7,680 nucleotides of DNA from Spirochaetales bacterium (lineage in GTDB: Bacteria; Spirochaetota; Spirochaetia; Sphaerochaetales; Sphaerochaetaceae), in NCBI GenBank assembly GCA_028723145.1, contig JAQYFM010000192.1:1-7680 (forward strand), in the 5' to 3' direction. Under the pieces are notes generated by a model. It saw nothing but the letters and a program-made list of their open reading frames with translations, was not told the DNA's origin and made no database searches. Shown piece by piece: positions 1 to 7,217 of this stretch; position 1 is the first letter of the stretch, and every line of letters begins with the position of its first letter. A program made the translations under genes and the position numbers.

Positions 1-762
1 CTATATAGAGAACTAAATAATTCTCCTCAAGGCCAATCCTTTAATGGTTTTTGGGACTATATGTCTGCTAACAGAGAGGATGAAATCTCAGCTTTATCAG
101 AAGAAATAATATCCACGATAATCGAAAATAATATCGATTATGATGCATCTTTCTTACTAAACCTACGTTCCTCTCTATTTAATGCAGGTAATAGAATAGT
201 TGAAAAGAACCATATTCTAACAGATAGAATGAGCCGGGTAATGGCACAAACAAACCGTGCTGATAGAAAAGGACTTGATGAGTTATATGCAAAAATAAAG
301 GCAAAGAATGCCGATATCCTATCAAGTGGAAAAGATTTCAATGATAGTAATTTTATCTTTATTGATGACATTAAACCTTCTCTATCGTTTCCTTTATCCA
401 AGCCTCTAAAAGCTGAGACAGAAGAAAGAACTACATCTGCTATTTTATTTGAAGAGAAAAAGAATAATCTTTCACAAATTCTTTCTCTTGTTTCAGAATT
501 TAATGTAGATGAAAAACAACTTCTTAATAATGTTATTACCTTTTCAAAAGAACAGAAGGTAAAGTCATTTACATTAAAAGAACTAACAGATAGATATCCT
601 ATTACAAAAGGTTTAGAAGAAATTGTAAGCTATATATCAGTGTTTAGAGATTATGGGACAAGTGTCGATATCTCTGAAAATTTAACAGATGAAATAAAAT
701 ATTTATGGAATAGTGATAAACATTTTTGTGTAACCCTTCCAACTATTACACTTCATATCTAA
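1..762 (+). CDS. jetA: Wadjet protein JetA, DUF3375 (C-terminal part; start lies upstream of window)
   Basis: This is the kleisin-like subunit (MukF analogue) of the Wadjet SMC complex, which bridges the JetC ATPase heads and carries JetB. The frame is open from base 1 without a start signal, so the 253 codons seen are the C-terminal portion; family members are roughly 480 residues, so about half is missing. The ATG at position 61 is internal: the codons before it encode GQSFNGFWDYM, which matches the conserved DUF3375 pattern of a G-S-F-x-x-F-W block followed by a helical region. The middle (AGNRIVEKNHILTDRMSRVMAQ) resembles the family's long helical segment, and the C-terminal 100 residues are probably the winged-helix part that docks on a JetC head. 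It ends in TAA, 11 nt before jetB. Identification rests on these motifs plus the diagnostic jetB-jetC-jetD order downstream. The operon promoter is outside the window. Confidence 0.9.
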   Translation, partial: LYRELNNSPQGQSFNGFWDYMSANREDEISALSEEIISTIIENNIDYDASFLLNLRSSLFNAGNRIVEKNHILTDRMSRVMAQTNRADRKGLDELYAKIKAKNADILSSGKDFNDSNFIFIDDIKPSLSFPLSKPLKAETEERTTSAILFEEKKNNLSQILSLVSEFNVDEKQLLNNVITFSKEQKVKSFTLKELTDRYPITKGLEEIVSYISVFRDYGTSVDISENLTDEIKYLWNSDKHFCVTLPTITLHI

Positions 763-773
763 AGGAATAAAAA

Positions 774-1397
774 ATGGTAAATACAGTTCAAGAATGGTCT
801 AAGGCAGCAATATTACTACTTAAAGGCCCAGTTTATGAAAATGATGATAGAAAAATTTGGGCTATACTTCTTCGATGCAGAGAAAATATAGATAATTATT
901 TTAGAGTAATAGGTCTTCATGTGTTAATTGAAGAAGAAGATGGATATGCCTATCTTGAACAAATAAAAGATAGTGTTGAAAAAGGTATGGAAAGTGAAGA
1001 AGAAGTAGATGAAACACTCCCTCGATTAATCAGGAAGATTCCATTTTCCTATAAGATGTCTATGCTTTTGGTTCTATTAAGACAGGAAATGGATAAATTT
1101 ACATCATCTATGAATGAATCAAGCTATCCTATATTGCATAAAAGAGAAATAATGGGCTTAGTAAAATCATTCACTAAAGAAGCAAGTGACCAAACAAAGT
1201 TTAATAGTGATGTTGATAATATGATTAATAAGCTTGTTGAGCTCACATATCTTAAACCAAAGGAAAAGCTACTTTCATCAAAGATATCTGATGAGGCAGA
1301 ATTTGAGTTAAGTCCTATAATTAAAAGCAAAATAAATGCAAATGTAATGAAAGACATGTTAGAAAAGCTAAATAAGAATGAGGAGGAGGAAAAATGA
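774..1397 (+). CDS. jetB: Wadjet protein JetB, DUF4194 (MukE-like kite subunit)
   Basis: A 207-residue protein of the DUF4194 family, the MukE/kite-like tandem winged-helix subunit that binds the JetA kleisin in the Wadjet SMC complex. Visible family hallmarks are an N-terminal LL-x-G-x-V-Y segment (about residues 15-21), a W-x-x-L-L-x-C-R-x-x-I-x-x-Y-F block (29-43), the GLHVLIEEEDGYAYL strand-turn-strand motif (47-61), and the LPRLIRKIPFSYKMSMLLVLLRQEM segment (82-106). The last two are the most characteristic parts of DUF4194. The length is normal. The ATG at 774 follows AAAGGA at 761-766 with good spacing. The stop codon overlaps the jetC start in an ATGA arrangement, implying translational coupling, as expected for subunits made in fixed ratio. 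No oddities were seen. Confidence 0.92.
   Translation: MVNTVQEWSKAAILLLKGPVYENDDRKIWAILLRCRENIDNYFRVIGLHVLIEEEDGYAYLEQIKDSVEKGMESEEEVDETLPRLIRKIPFSYKMSMLLVLLRQEMDKFTSSMNESSYPILHKREIMGLVKSFTKEASDQTKFNSDVDNMINKLVELTYLKPKEKLLSSKISDEAEFELSPIIKSKINANVMKDMLEKLNKNEEEEK
1381..1390 (+). promoter_or_regulatory. Strong ribosome binding site for jetC
   Basis: A purine run AGGAGGAGGA sits three bases before the jetC ATG at 1394 and offers two overlapping registers of the Shine-Dalgarno consensus, the upstream one at good spacing. It lies inside the last codons of jetB, so jetC translation can initiate independently as well as by coupling through the ATGA overlap. Confidence 0.75.
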
Positions 1398-4300
1398 GTA
1401 ATTTATTTTCAGAGGACTCATCTGGATACAGGCTTAAAGCTCTACAAATACTAAACTGGGGTGTATTTGACAAAACTGTAAAAACCTTCATCTTTAATGA
1501 TAAGTCAACAATATTAACAGGATATAATGGAACTGGCAAAACAACTGTAGTCGATGCCATTTTAACGCTATTAATTCCTTCAAATCTTAGGTGGTACAAT
1601 CTCTCATCTGATTCTGTAAAAAAGAGAGAAAGAGATGTTGAAAACTATGTTCGTGGAGCATATGGTAATAGCGGAGATGGAACTACTAATTACCTACGGG
1701 ATAAGAATACTCTCAGTATTATTAATGGTATATTTGAAGATCCAGCGGAAAATAAAGTATTATCTCTTTTGCAGGTCAGATATTTTTCCTCCGATAAGCT
1801 TGATACAAAATATGCAATTAGCGATAGAGAATTAAAAATTGAAGAAATAAATCGTTTATTGATTAATTCTAAAACAAATATATCTTCAGATGGAAAATGG
1901 AAAAAGGAATTAACCCTTAAGGTAGGAACAAGATTCTTTGAATCATTTTCTGCTTATAAAACATATTTCATGGATAAGTTTGGTTTTCGTTCTGATAACG
2001 CATTAAAACTCTTTGCACAAACAGTTGGAATGAAGGTATTAGGTGACATCACATCATTTGTTAGAAGTTATATGTTAGAAGATAAGTCACCAAATAAGGA
2101 GTTTACAGAACTCGATGAAGAATTTAATAAGTTAATTATGATTGAGCATGATATAAAAAAGGATATGCTCAAACTTGAAAGACTTGAAAAAATTCATCTT
2201 TCTGGTGAAGTTTGGAATAAATCATGTACCTTAAAGGAGCAATGTGAAAGTAAAATAAAGGGAGAAGATATCTGGTTTATTGAAAGTGCAATTGAGCTTG
2301 GAAAAAAAGAATTAAAGGAAAATGAATTAGAAAAATCAAAGGCTCAAAACCGAGCAGAAGACAATAAATGTGAATTAGAACTCTGCATGGAAAAGATTTA
2401 TTCTTTAAAATCTGATCAAGCAACTTCTATCCTTTCAGAATATGAATACCAAATAAAAGAATATGAAAATACTCTTAAAGAAGTTTCAATTAAATATGAT
2501 AGCTATAAAGTATTAGTTGAGAAACTAATTGCAAATGGTGTTGAAATTCTAGTTGCAGAGAGTCAAGAAGAATTTTTTGTTATCAAAGAAAAAATTAAAC
2601 TATTAAAAGAAAAAGTTGAATCAAATAAAACGAAGGCTGAAACAGCAAAAATTGATTACTCTTACATCATTAGAGATATTAATGAATCGCTTAATTTAAT
2701 GGAAAAGGAGCTAGGTTATCTTTCTCTTCGTGATACAAATATTCCTCAAAAATATGATGAGGTAAGAAATACTATCATAAAAAATACAGGAATAAAAAAG
2801 TTATTCTACTTAGGTGAACTTATATCTATTAAGGATAAGAAAGATGAATTTAGTGATGCTATTACAAAAGTAGTTAATTCAAAGGCTCTACACCTTCTTT
2901 GTGAAAAAAAGGACGAAAAAGCAATAATTGAGTATTTGGATAAAACAAATATTGGGATAAAGCTATCGTTAATTGTAATGGATGATTATATTTTTGAAGC
3001 TAATTGTAATAGTAATATTTTTGATTATATAGAAATAAAGCAAAAAGATAATCCATATAAAAATTACATCTCAAATTACCTTAATAGTAATTTTACTTTT
3101 GATTTATATTCTTCCATTGATGATTTTCTTATATCATCCAATGCCCTTCTTCCCTCTTGCATTCTCTCAAGTGATGAAGAAAAGCAAAAGGATGATAGTA
3201 AGCTAGATATTTATCTTGGTTGGGATAATAAAAAACGTAGAGAAGAGCTTCAAATTCTTATTCAAGGACACCTCGAAGAAAAGACTGATCTTTCTCTAAA
3301 AATTAAGGATGCTGAAAATAAAATAAAAAAAGCAAACTCAATATGTAATTTACTTGATCGCCTAGATGAATATGATGAGTGGACTAAAATAGATAAAGCT
3401 CCACTTATATCTAAAATAGAAAAAGTAAAAAATCAAAGAGCTGAATTCTTATTAAAAAATAAAGATCTTGAAGAAAGACAAAGACAGTTGGAAAGAGAAA
3501 TAGATAGAAAAGAAATCCTGCAAAATGAACAAATCGAACTTCAAGGTAATATTAGAGAGTTAAAAAATAAAATTGATAAACTTACTATCGACATCGCTAA
3601 CTTTAATCAAAAGTTAAAAACTATTGATTCAGACACTTCTTGTAAAGAACTATTTTTAGTAAATGAAAAGATTTCCAAAATCCAATCTCTTAATGATTTA
3701 CTAAATATACACTCTAAGCTATCTGCTTCATATAAAGAAGAATTTAGTCAAATTAGTGAGAAAGAGATAAAAGATCGTAGTCAATTAGAACGATTAATGA
3801 CAGCTTTTATCTCTCCTATAATGAAGCAAGGGGAGGAACAGTTAAATTGGAGTGGAGAGTATTCATATCTTATTCCTGAAGTCGATTATCTATCAGATTT
3901 TGATAAAGAGTATTTTTCAATTAAAGATGATAAGCTAGTTGAGCTAAAACTTAAATTTGATGAGTATCTTACAATCTCTCTAAAGAATACATTTGGTTCT
4001 TTGAACGAAAGAATAACAAGTTGGGATAAAGAAATTAGGGATGCTATTCGCATATTAAATAGAAATTTATTGAAAATTCCATTTGATAAAGAAAATGATA
4101 CTCATTTACAACTTGAAATTAAATCATCTTCTGATCAGGATTTCAAAGAATTTGAAAAAAATCTTTTAAGAGCAATCCCAAATATAAGGGATTTAGTAGA
4201 AGGAAATGAGGAAAAGAGGAAAGAAATATATAAAGGAATAAAAGCCTTCTTAGATAAATATCGTTTAGATGATAACCTTAGAGCAAAAGTATTAGACCTC

Positions 4301-4726
4301 AGAAGGAAATACATTTTCTCTGCAAAAGAGATAAATAACGATGATTCAATAAAACAGTATTATCAAGATACAGGATCTCTTTCTGGAGGTGAAAAAGCTA
4401 AGCTAACGTATACTATTTTAGCAGCATCTATCGCTTATCAATTTAATCTTGATAACTATGACGAATATAGCAAAGGTCCATTTAGATTTGTAATTCTTGA
4501 TGAGGCATTTAGCAAAAGTGATGCAAAAAATAGTGAATATGCTCTACAGCTCTTCAAAGAACTTGATTTACAACTTATGGTAATCACTCCTCGAAATGGT
4601 ATAAATATTGTTGAAGGATATGTATCTAGCCTACACCTTCTTGAAAAAAATAGTGATGGTAAAACATCTTCGATTTCTAGTATGACAATAGAAGAATATA
4701 GAGGGGCAGAAGTTGCTAACACCTGA
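1394..4726 (+). CDS. jetC: Wadjet protein JetC, MukB/SMC-like ATPase
   Basis: A 1110-residue SMC-like ATPase, the motor of the Wadjet complex that extrudes DNA loops and senses small circles. The N-terminal head has Walker A GYNGTGKT at residues 43-50 followed by VVDAI, and a downstream YVRGAYG segment (85-91) typical of MukB/JetC-type heads. Two long charged helical arms, about 245-445 and 612-800, fit antiparallel coiled coils around a roughly 160-residue globular hinge-like region (about 450-610). The C-terminal head carries the ABC signature LSGGEK at 996-1001 and Walker B FRFVILDEAF at 1030-1039, with catalytic Glu1037 present, then a SKSD segment resembling a D-loop. All ATPase motifs are intact. 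The ATG start is fixed by a strong upstream Shine-Dalgarno run and the overlap with the jetB stop. Rad50/SbcC is the main alternative, but the jetA/jetB/jetD context and MukB-like head argue for JetC. Confidence 0.94.
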   Translation: MSNLFSEDSSGYRLKALQILNWGVFDKTVKTFIFNDKSTILTGYNGTGKTTVVDAILTLLIPSNLRWYNLSSDSVKKRERDVENYVRGAYGNSGDGTTNYLRDKNTLSIINGIFEDPAENKVLSLLQVRYFSSDKLDTKYAISDRELKIEEINRLLINSKTNISSDGKWKKELTLKVGTRFFESFSAYKTYFMDKFGFRSDNALKLFAQTVGMKVLGDITSFVRSYMLEDKSPNKEFTELDEEFNKLIMIEHDIKKDMLKLERLEKIHLSGEVWNKSCTLKEQCESKIKGEDIWFIESAIELGKKELKENELEKSKAQNRAEDNKCELELCMEKIYSLKSDQATSILSEYEYQIKEYENTLKEVSIKYDSYKVLVEKLIANGVEILVAESQEEFFVIKEKIKLLKEKVESNKTKAETAKIDYSYIIRDINESLNLMEKELGYLSLRDTNIPQKYDEVRNTIIKNTGIKKLFYLGELISIKDKKDEFSDAITKVVNSKALHLLCEKKDEKAIIEYLDKTNIGIKLSLIVMDDYIFEANCNSNIFDYIEIKQKDNPYKNYISNYLNSNFTFDLYSSIDDFLISSNALLPSCILSSDEEKQKDDSKLDIYLGWDNKKRREELQILIQGHLEEKTDLSLKIKDAENKIKKANSICNLLDRLDEYDEWTKIDKAPLISKIEKVKNQRAEFLLKNKDLEERQRQLEREIDRKEILQNEQIELQGNIRELKNKIDKLTIDIANFNQKLKTIDSDTSCKELFLVNEKISKIQSLNDLLNIHSKLSASYKEEFSQISEKEIKDRSQLERLMTAFISPIMKQGEEQLNWSGEYSYLIPEVDYLSDFDKEYFSIKDDKLVELKLKFDEYLTISLKNTFGSLNERITSWDKEIRDAIRILNRNLLKIPFDKENDTHLQLEIKSSSDQDFKEFEKNLLRAIPNIRDLVEGNEEKRKEIYKGIKAFLDKYRLDDNLRAKVLDLRRKYIFSAKEINNDDSIKQYYQDTGSLSGGEKAKLTYTILAASIAYQFNLDNYDEYSKGPFRFVILDEAFSKSDAKNSEYALQLFKELDLQLMVITPRNGINIVEGYVSSLHLLEKNSDGKTSSISSMTIEEYRGAEVANT
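4702..4706 (+). promoter_or_regulatory. Ribosome binding site that decides the TTG start of jetD
   Basis: AGGGG, preceded by a G at 4701, lies six bases before a TTG at 4713, inside the jetC coding sequence. No in-frame ATG exists in jetD until about codon 169, far beyond the conserved N-terminal segment, so this site supports the non-ATG start and a 14-nt overlap with jetC. Confidence 0.65.
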
Positions 4727-5882
4727 GATAATTTTTAATAAAGCAAATAATAAGTGGAATGAGTATAAAAAGGTATTAATTACTCACATTATCTTAGGAA
4801 GTGATTTTTTATTCTTTCCACTAATTATTAGAGGTAATACTTCTTTAGATAAAAGCTTTAATAACAATGCTTCATCTTATTCTATTTTATATAACAATAG
4901 TAAAGAAAAAGTTGGGAAAGGTTATTTAATTGAATGGGAAGATAAAAAAATTAGAGGACTAGGTAATCAATCAGAAATAAAAAAAATAGTAATTCCTTCT
5001 AATGATGATTATCTATTTATTACTCAGAAAGAAAAACAATACAAAGCTATTGTAAAGGCCCTAAATATACTTAATCCTTTGTTTGAGAAATATTCAACTA
5101 AAGAAGTTTTTCTTTCTTGGGCACTTTCAAAATCAAACGAAATTGAAGATAACACAATAAGCTGGGAAGGTATTTACAAAGTATTGTCTTGGTTTTTAGA
5201 AAATAAAAACTCAAACATGTACTATCTTAGAGAACTTCCTATCGAAGTTCATACTAAATTTATAGAGAATAATAGTAATATCCTTATTTCGCTTTACGGT
5301 TACTTACTTAATAAGGACTTTAAAGGTTTAAGACTTGAAGAAGTTTTTAATATAAAAAGAAAACCTATATTAATTAGACTTAAACTAAAGCACAAATTAT
5401 TCGAAGAAATTGCTTTACCTCTTTCTTCTTTAAAAAAACTTGATAACGCTTATGATTTATCACAGATTGAAAGAATATTCATAATTGAGAATGAAGCAGT
5501 ATACCTTTCTTTTCCAATCAAAGATAAAGATCTTTGTATATTTGGAGGTGGCTTTCAAGTCAAAATTTTAGACATCCCATGGTTTAAAGAAAAGAATATT
5601 TATTACTTTGGTGATTTAGATGAGCATGGTCTTGAAATACTATCTATAGCACGATCACTTTATCCTTCACTAAAATCTATAATGATGGATATTGAAACTT
5701 ATGAGAACTTTTATTGCTATTCGGTAGGAGGTCCAAAAGCTACCTGTTTTGATAATTTAGATAGAAATGAGTTGGAATTACTTCAAAAATTAAGACAGAA
5801 TGAACCAAGCAACAATAGAATTGAGCAAGAAAAAATTGATCAAGAATACATTTTGAAATATTTAGAAAAACTACAATCATAA
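4713..5882 (+). CDS. jetD: Wadjet nuclease JetD (DUF3322 + DUF2220, TOPRIM)
   Basis: The 389-residue effector nuclease of Wadjet, related to topoisomerase VI subunit A (Spo11-like), which cleaves circular DNA held by JetABC. The N-terminal half (about residues 1-210) fits DUF3322: a TPE...KW start, then FPLIIRG (35-41), NNSKEKVGKGY (61-71), and a W-x-x-x-x-I-R-G-L-G-x-Q run. The C-terminal half fits DUF2220 with a TOPRIM fold. The candidate metal-binding acidic residues are the glutamates in FIIENEAVYL (Glu259 and Glu261) and Asp301/Asp303 in YFGDLDEHG (298-306), all present. A C-terminal RIEQEKID motif (369-376) is also typical. Translation starts at TTG 4713, supported by AGGGG six bases upstream, and overlaps jetC by 14 nt. 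The stop is TAA. No clear terminator follows before rpsU. Length is normal and the gene appears intact. Which Wadjet subtype it belongs to I cannot settle by eye. Confidence 0.9.
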   Translation: MLTPEIIFNKANNKWNEYKKVLITHIILGSDFLFFPLIIRGNTSLDKSFNNNASSYSILYNNSKEKVGKGYLIEWEDKKIRGLGNQSEIKKIVIPSNDDYLFITQKEKQYKAIVKALNILNPLFEKYSTKEVFLSWALSKSNEIEDNTISWEGIYKVLSWFLENKNSNMYYLRELPIEVHTKFIENNSNILISLYGYLLNKDFKGLRLEEVFNIKRKPILIRLKLKHKLFEEIALPLSSLKKLDNAYDLSQIERIFIIENEAVYLSFPIKDKDLCIFGGGFQVKILDIPWFKEKNIYYFGDLDEHGLEILSIARSLYPSLKSIMMDIETYENFYCYSVGGPKATCFDNLDRNELELLQKLRQNEPSNNRIEQEKIDQEYILKYLEKLQS

Positions 5883-5964
5883 ATTTATAAAAAATATCAA
5901 TTTAGTAGTGACAAAGAATTATTAATTGTAGTAATCTCTTAAAGATTCTTGAGCCTACGGGCAG

Positions 5965-5973
5965 AGGAGGTGA
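5965..5973 (+). promoter_or_regulatory. Consensus ribosome binding site of rpsU
   Basis: AGGAGGTGA is a near-perfect anti-Shine-Dalgarno match, eight bases before the rpsU ATG, consistent with a highly translated ribosomal gene. Upstream, GTGACA at 5908-5913 resembles a -35 box, but no convincing -10 lies at proper spacing, so the rpsU promoter is not resolved. Confidence 0.7.
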
Positions 5974-5981
5974 GATAATAT

Positions 5982-6191
5982 ATGGCATTCGTAAAAGTTG
6001 ACGAAACTGAACCTATCGAGAAAGCGATTAAGCGTTTCAAGAGAATGGTAGAGAAAGAAGGCGTAATCAGAGAATACAAGATGCGCAGATACTTCGAAAA
6101 GCCATCTGCTATCCAGCACCGCAAGAATAAGGCTATGGCCAGAAAGCAGATGCTCAAGAACAAGAAGATGCACGCTTCTAAGGCATATTAA
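5982..6191 (+). CDS. rpsU: 30S ribosomal protein bS21
   Basis: A 69-residue, very basic small-subunit protein that binds the head/platform region of the 30S subunit near the 3' end of 16S rRNA and assists initiation. The family pattern is clear: an N-terminal V-K-V-D-E strand, EKAIKRFKRMVEKEGVIREYKMRRYFEKPS (residues 13-42) with the conserved R-F-K-R and E-K-P-S motifs, and a lysine/arginine-rich tail. Length is at the upper end of the usual 57-70. The ATG follows a near-perfect Shine-Dalgarno site, and a strong intrinsic terminator follows the TAA. Codon use (AAG, ATC, TTC, TAC, CGC) contrasts with the A/T-ending codons of the jet genes and matches high expression. The sequence resembles spirochaetal bS21 more than clostridial forms, by recall only. 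Overlapping reading frames on the other strand are spurious. Confidence 0.96.
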   Translation: MAFVKVDETEPIEKAIKRFKRMVEKEGVIREYKMRRYFEKPSAIQHRKNKAMARKQMLKNKKMHASKAY

Positions 6192-6208
6192 GCCTTACTC
6201 TATTTTGG

Positions 6209-6235
6209 GTCCTCGTTAACTCGAGGACTTTTTTT
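6209..6235 (+). terminator. Intrinsic terminator of rpsU
   Basis: A perfect 7-bp stem (GTCCTCG at 6209-6215 paired with CGAGGAC at 6222-6228) closes a 6-base loop and is followed at once by seven T residues (6229-6235). It sits 17 bases after the rpsU stop, and is a textbook Rho-independent terminator. Confidence 0.92.
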
Positions 6236-6274
6236 ATTCCTTTTAGATAAGTTTTTCAGCAAAACATCTTATTT

Positions 6275-6292
6275 TTAAAGTTTTTACTTTAA
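6275..6292. repeat. Perfect inverted repeat, TTAAAGT-4-ACTTTAA
   Basis: TTAAAGT (6275-6281) and ACTTTAA (6286-6292) are perfect reverse complements around a TTTT spacer, in the leader 65 bp before the M55 gene. It may be an operator for a dimeric regulator; the RpiR-family protein encoded downstream is an obvious candidate. Since the region is extremely AT-rich, chance or a weak terminator (it is followed by five T residues) cannot be excluded. Confidence 0.45.
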
Positions 6293-6312
6293 TTTTTAGT
6301 ATTATTAATGCT

Positions 6313-6330
6313 GTATTTTAGCAAAAATAC
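6313..6330. repeat. Perfect inverted repeat, GTATTTT-4-AAAATAC
   Basis: GTATTTT (6313-6319) and AAAATAC (6324-6330) are perfect reverse complements around AGCA. It has the same 7-4-7 geometry as the repeat 38 bp upstream and lies 27 bp before the M55 start codon. A nested dyad, TGCT (6309-6312) with AGCA (6320-6323), overlaps it. It could be an operator or a small leader hairpin. Nothing else in the leader beyond the ribosome binding site AGGAG (6341-6345) is recognisable, and no promoter pair stands out against the AT background. Confidence 0.45.
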
Positions 6331-6356
6331 TTTAAGTTATAGGAGCTACCTAAAAA

Positions 6357-7196
6357 ATGAAGAAAGTATACATAAGTCTAGATACTGAAGGACTATCAGG
6401 ATTAGTAAGTTGGAATGAGATGACAACTGATCCATCATGTACTGGTAAAGCTTATATTCGTGAGCTTGATTGGATTCTTGATGAACTATTTAAAGTTCAC
6501 CCTGAAATTGAAGAAGTATGCATTTGTGACTCACACGCAAGAGGAGAAAATCTTCCTTATGGTGTTTACACAGATCCACGTGTATATATTATTAGTGGCT
6601 ATCCTAGACAGGATTATATGCTTGCTTCTCTTGATAGCAGCTATGACATGCTAATGCTCGTTGGTTATCATGGTATGATTGGAACTTAGAATGCTCTAAT
6701 GGATCATTCATATAGCAGTGCTTGTATTTATAATGTAAGAATTAATGGTGTTGAAGTTGGTGAAGTTGAATTAAATAGCTACTATGCTGCTTCCCTTGGT
6801 GTACCTCTTACATTCTGTGCTGGTGATGATAAACTTGAAGAAGAATTAAAGCATACAGAGTTAAATCCTGCTTATGTTCGCACAAAAGAAGGTCTTGGTA
6901 GATATGCTGCAAAACTTTATAGCCCAGGAAAGCTTGAACCATGTTTTAGACAGGCTGTTAGAGAGGCTTGTGAACTCAAAGATAGTGGTAAGGCAAAATG
7001 TGTACTTGCAGGTCAGCCAATTAACCTCGAAATAGATGTAATGACAACTGTTATGGCAGATAAACTTGAGATGATTCCAGGTGTAAAGCGTCTCAGTGGA
7101 AGAACTATCAGCTACACAAATTCAGATTTTGCTGAAATCATGCACATGATTTTATGCGTTGCTCAGCTTGGTGGAAAATTTAATAACTATCGCTAA
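6357..7196 (+). pseudogene. M55-family D-aminopeptidase (DppA-like), interrupted by in-frame TAG at codon 111
   Basis: A zinc-dependent D-amino-acid aminopeptidase of family M55 (type enzyme Bacillus DppA), a cytoplasmic enzyme that releases D-amino acids from short peptides. Read through, it is 279 codons, the normal family length. Expected metal ligands are all visible: D9 and E11 in SLDTEG, H60 in CDSHARG, H105 in GYHGM, and E136 in the VGEVELN segment. The likely catalytic histidine H117 lies in DHSYSS. A single TAG (6687-6689) sits at codon 111, between GYHGMIGT and NALMDHSYSS, with the frame unchanged on both sides, so a base substitution (for example from AAG or CAG) rather than an indel explains it. 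Taken literally, the gene splits into a 110-residue N-terminal fragment and a possible fragment restarting at 6699, neither with the full metal site. No decay is seen elsewhere, so it is a very recent lesion, a recoded codon or a sequence error. The ATG at 6357 follows AGGAG at a rather long 11-nt spacing. Confidence 0.85.
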
Positions 7197-7217
7197 GATA
7201 TAAACTATGGTAAACTT

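Noticed and set aside
138..401. Open frame of 87 codons on the minus strand inside jetA
   Set aside because: It lies fully inside a well-supported coding region, has no convincing ribosome binding site and resembles no known family; it is a shadow of jetA.
1124..1599. Two minus-strand open frames over the jetB/jetC junction
   Set aside because: Both are antisense to conserved DUF4194 and Walker A coding sequence and have the hydrophobic, serine-rich look of AT-rich antisense frames.
4456..4722. Minus-strand open frame of 88 codons over the JetC Walker B region
   Set aside because: It is antisense to the conserved ATPase head, with no start signal or family resemblance.
5939..6173. Two overlapping minus-strand open frames across rpsU
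   Set aside because: rpsU is certain on the + strand; the antisense frames arise from its codon bias.
6247..6276. Possible hairpin ATAAG/CTTAT followed by a T run
   Set aside because: It has only five AT-rich pairs with a 16-base loop; it is too weak to call next to the clear terminator just upstream.
6699..7196. A separate gene starting at the ATG after the TAG
   Set aside because: It is in the same frame as the upstream part, no ribosome binding site precedes it, and the protein would lack half of the M55 metal site; it is better described as the second half of one interrupted gene.
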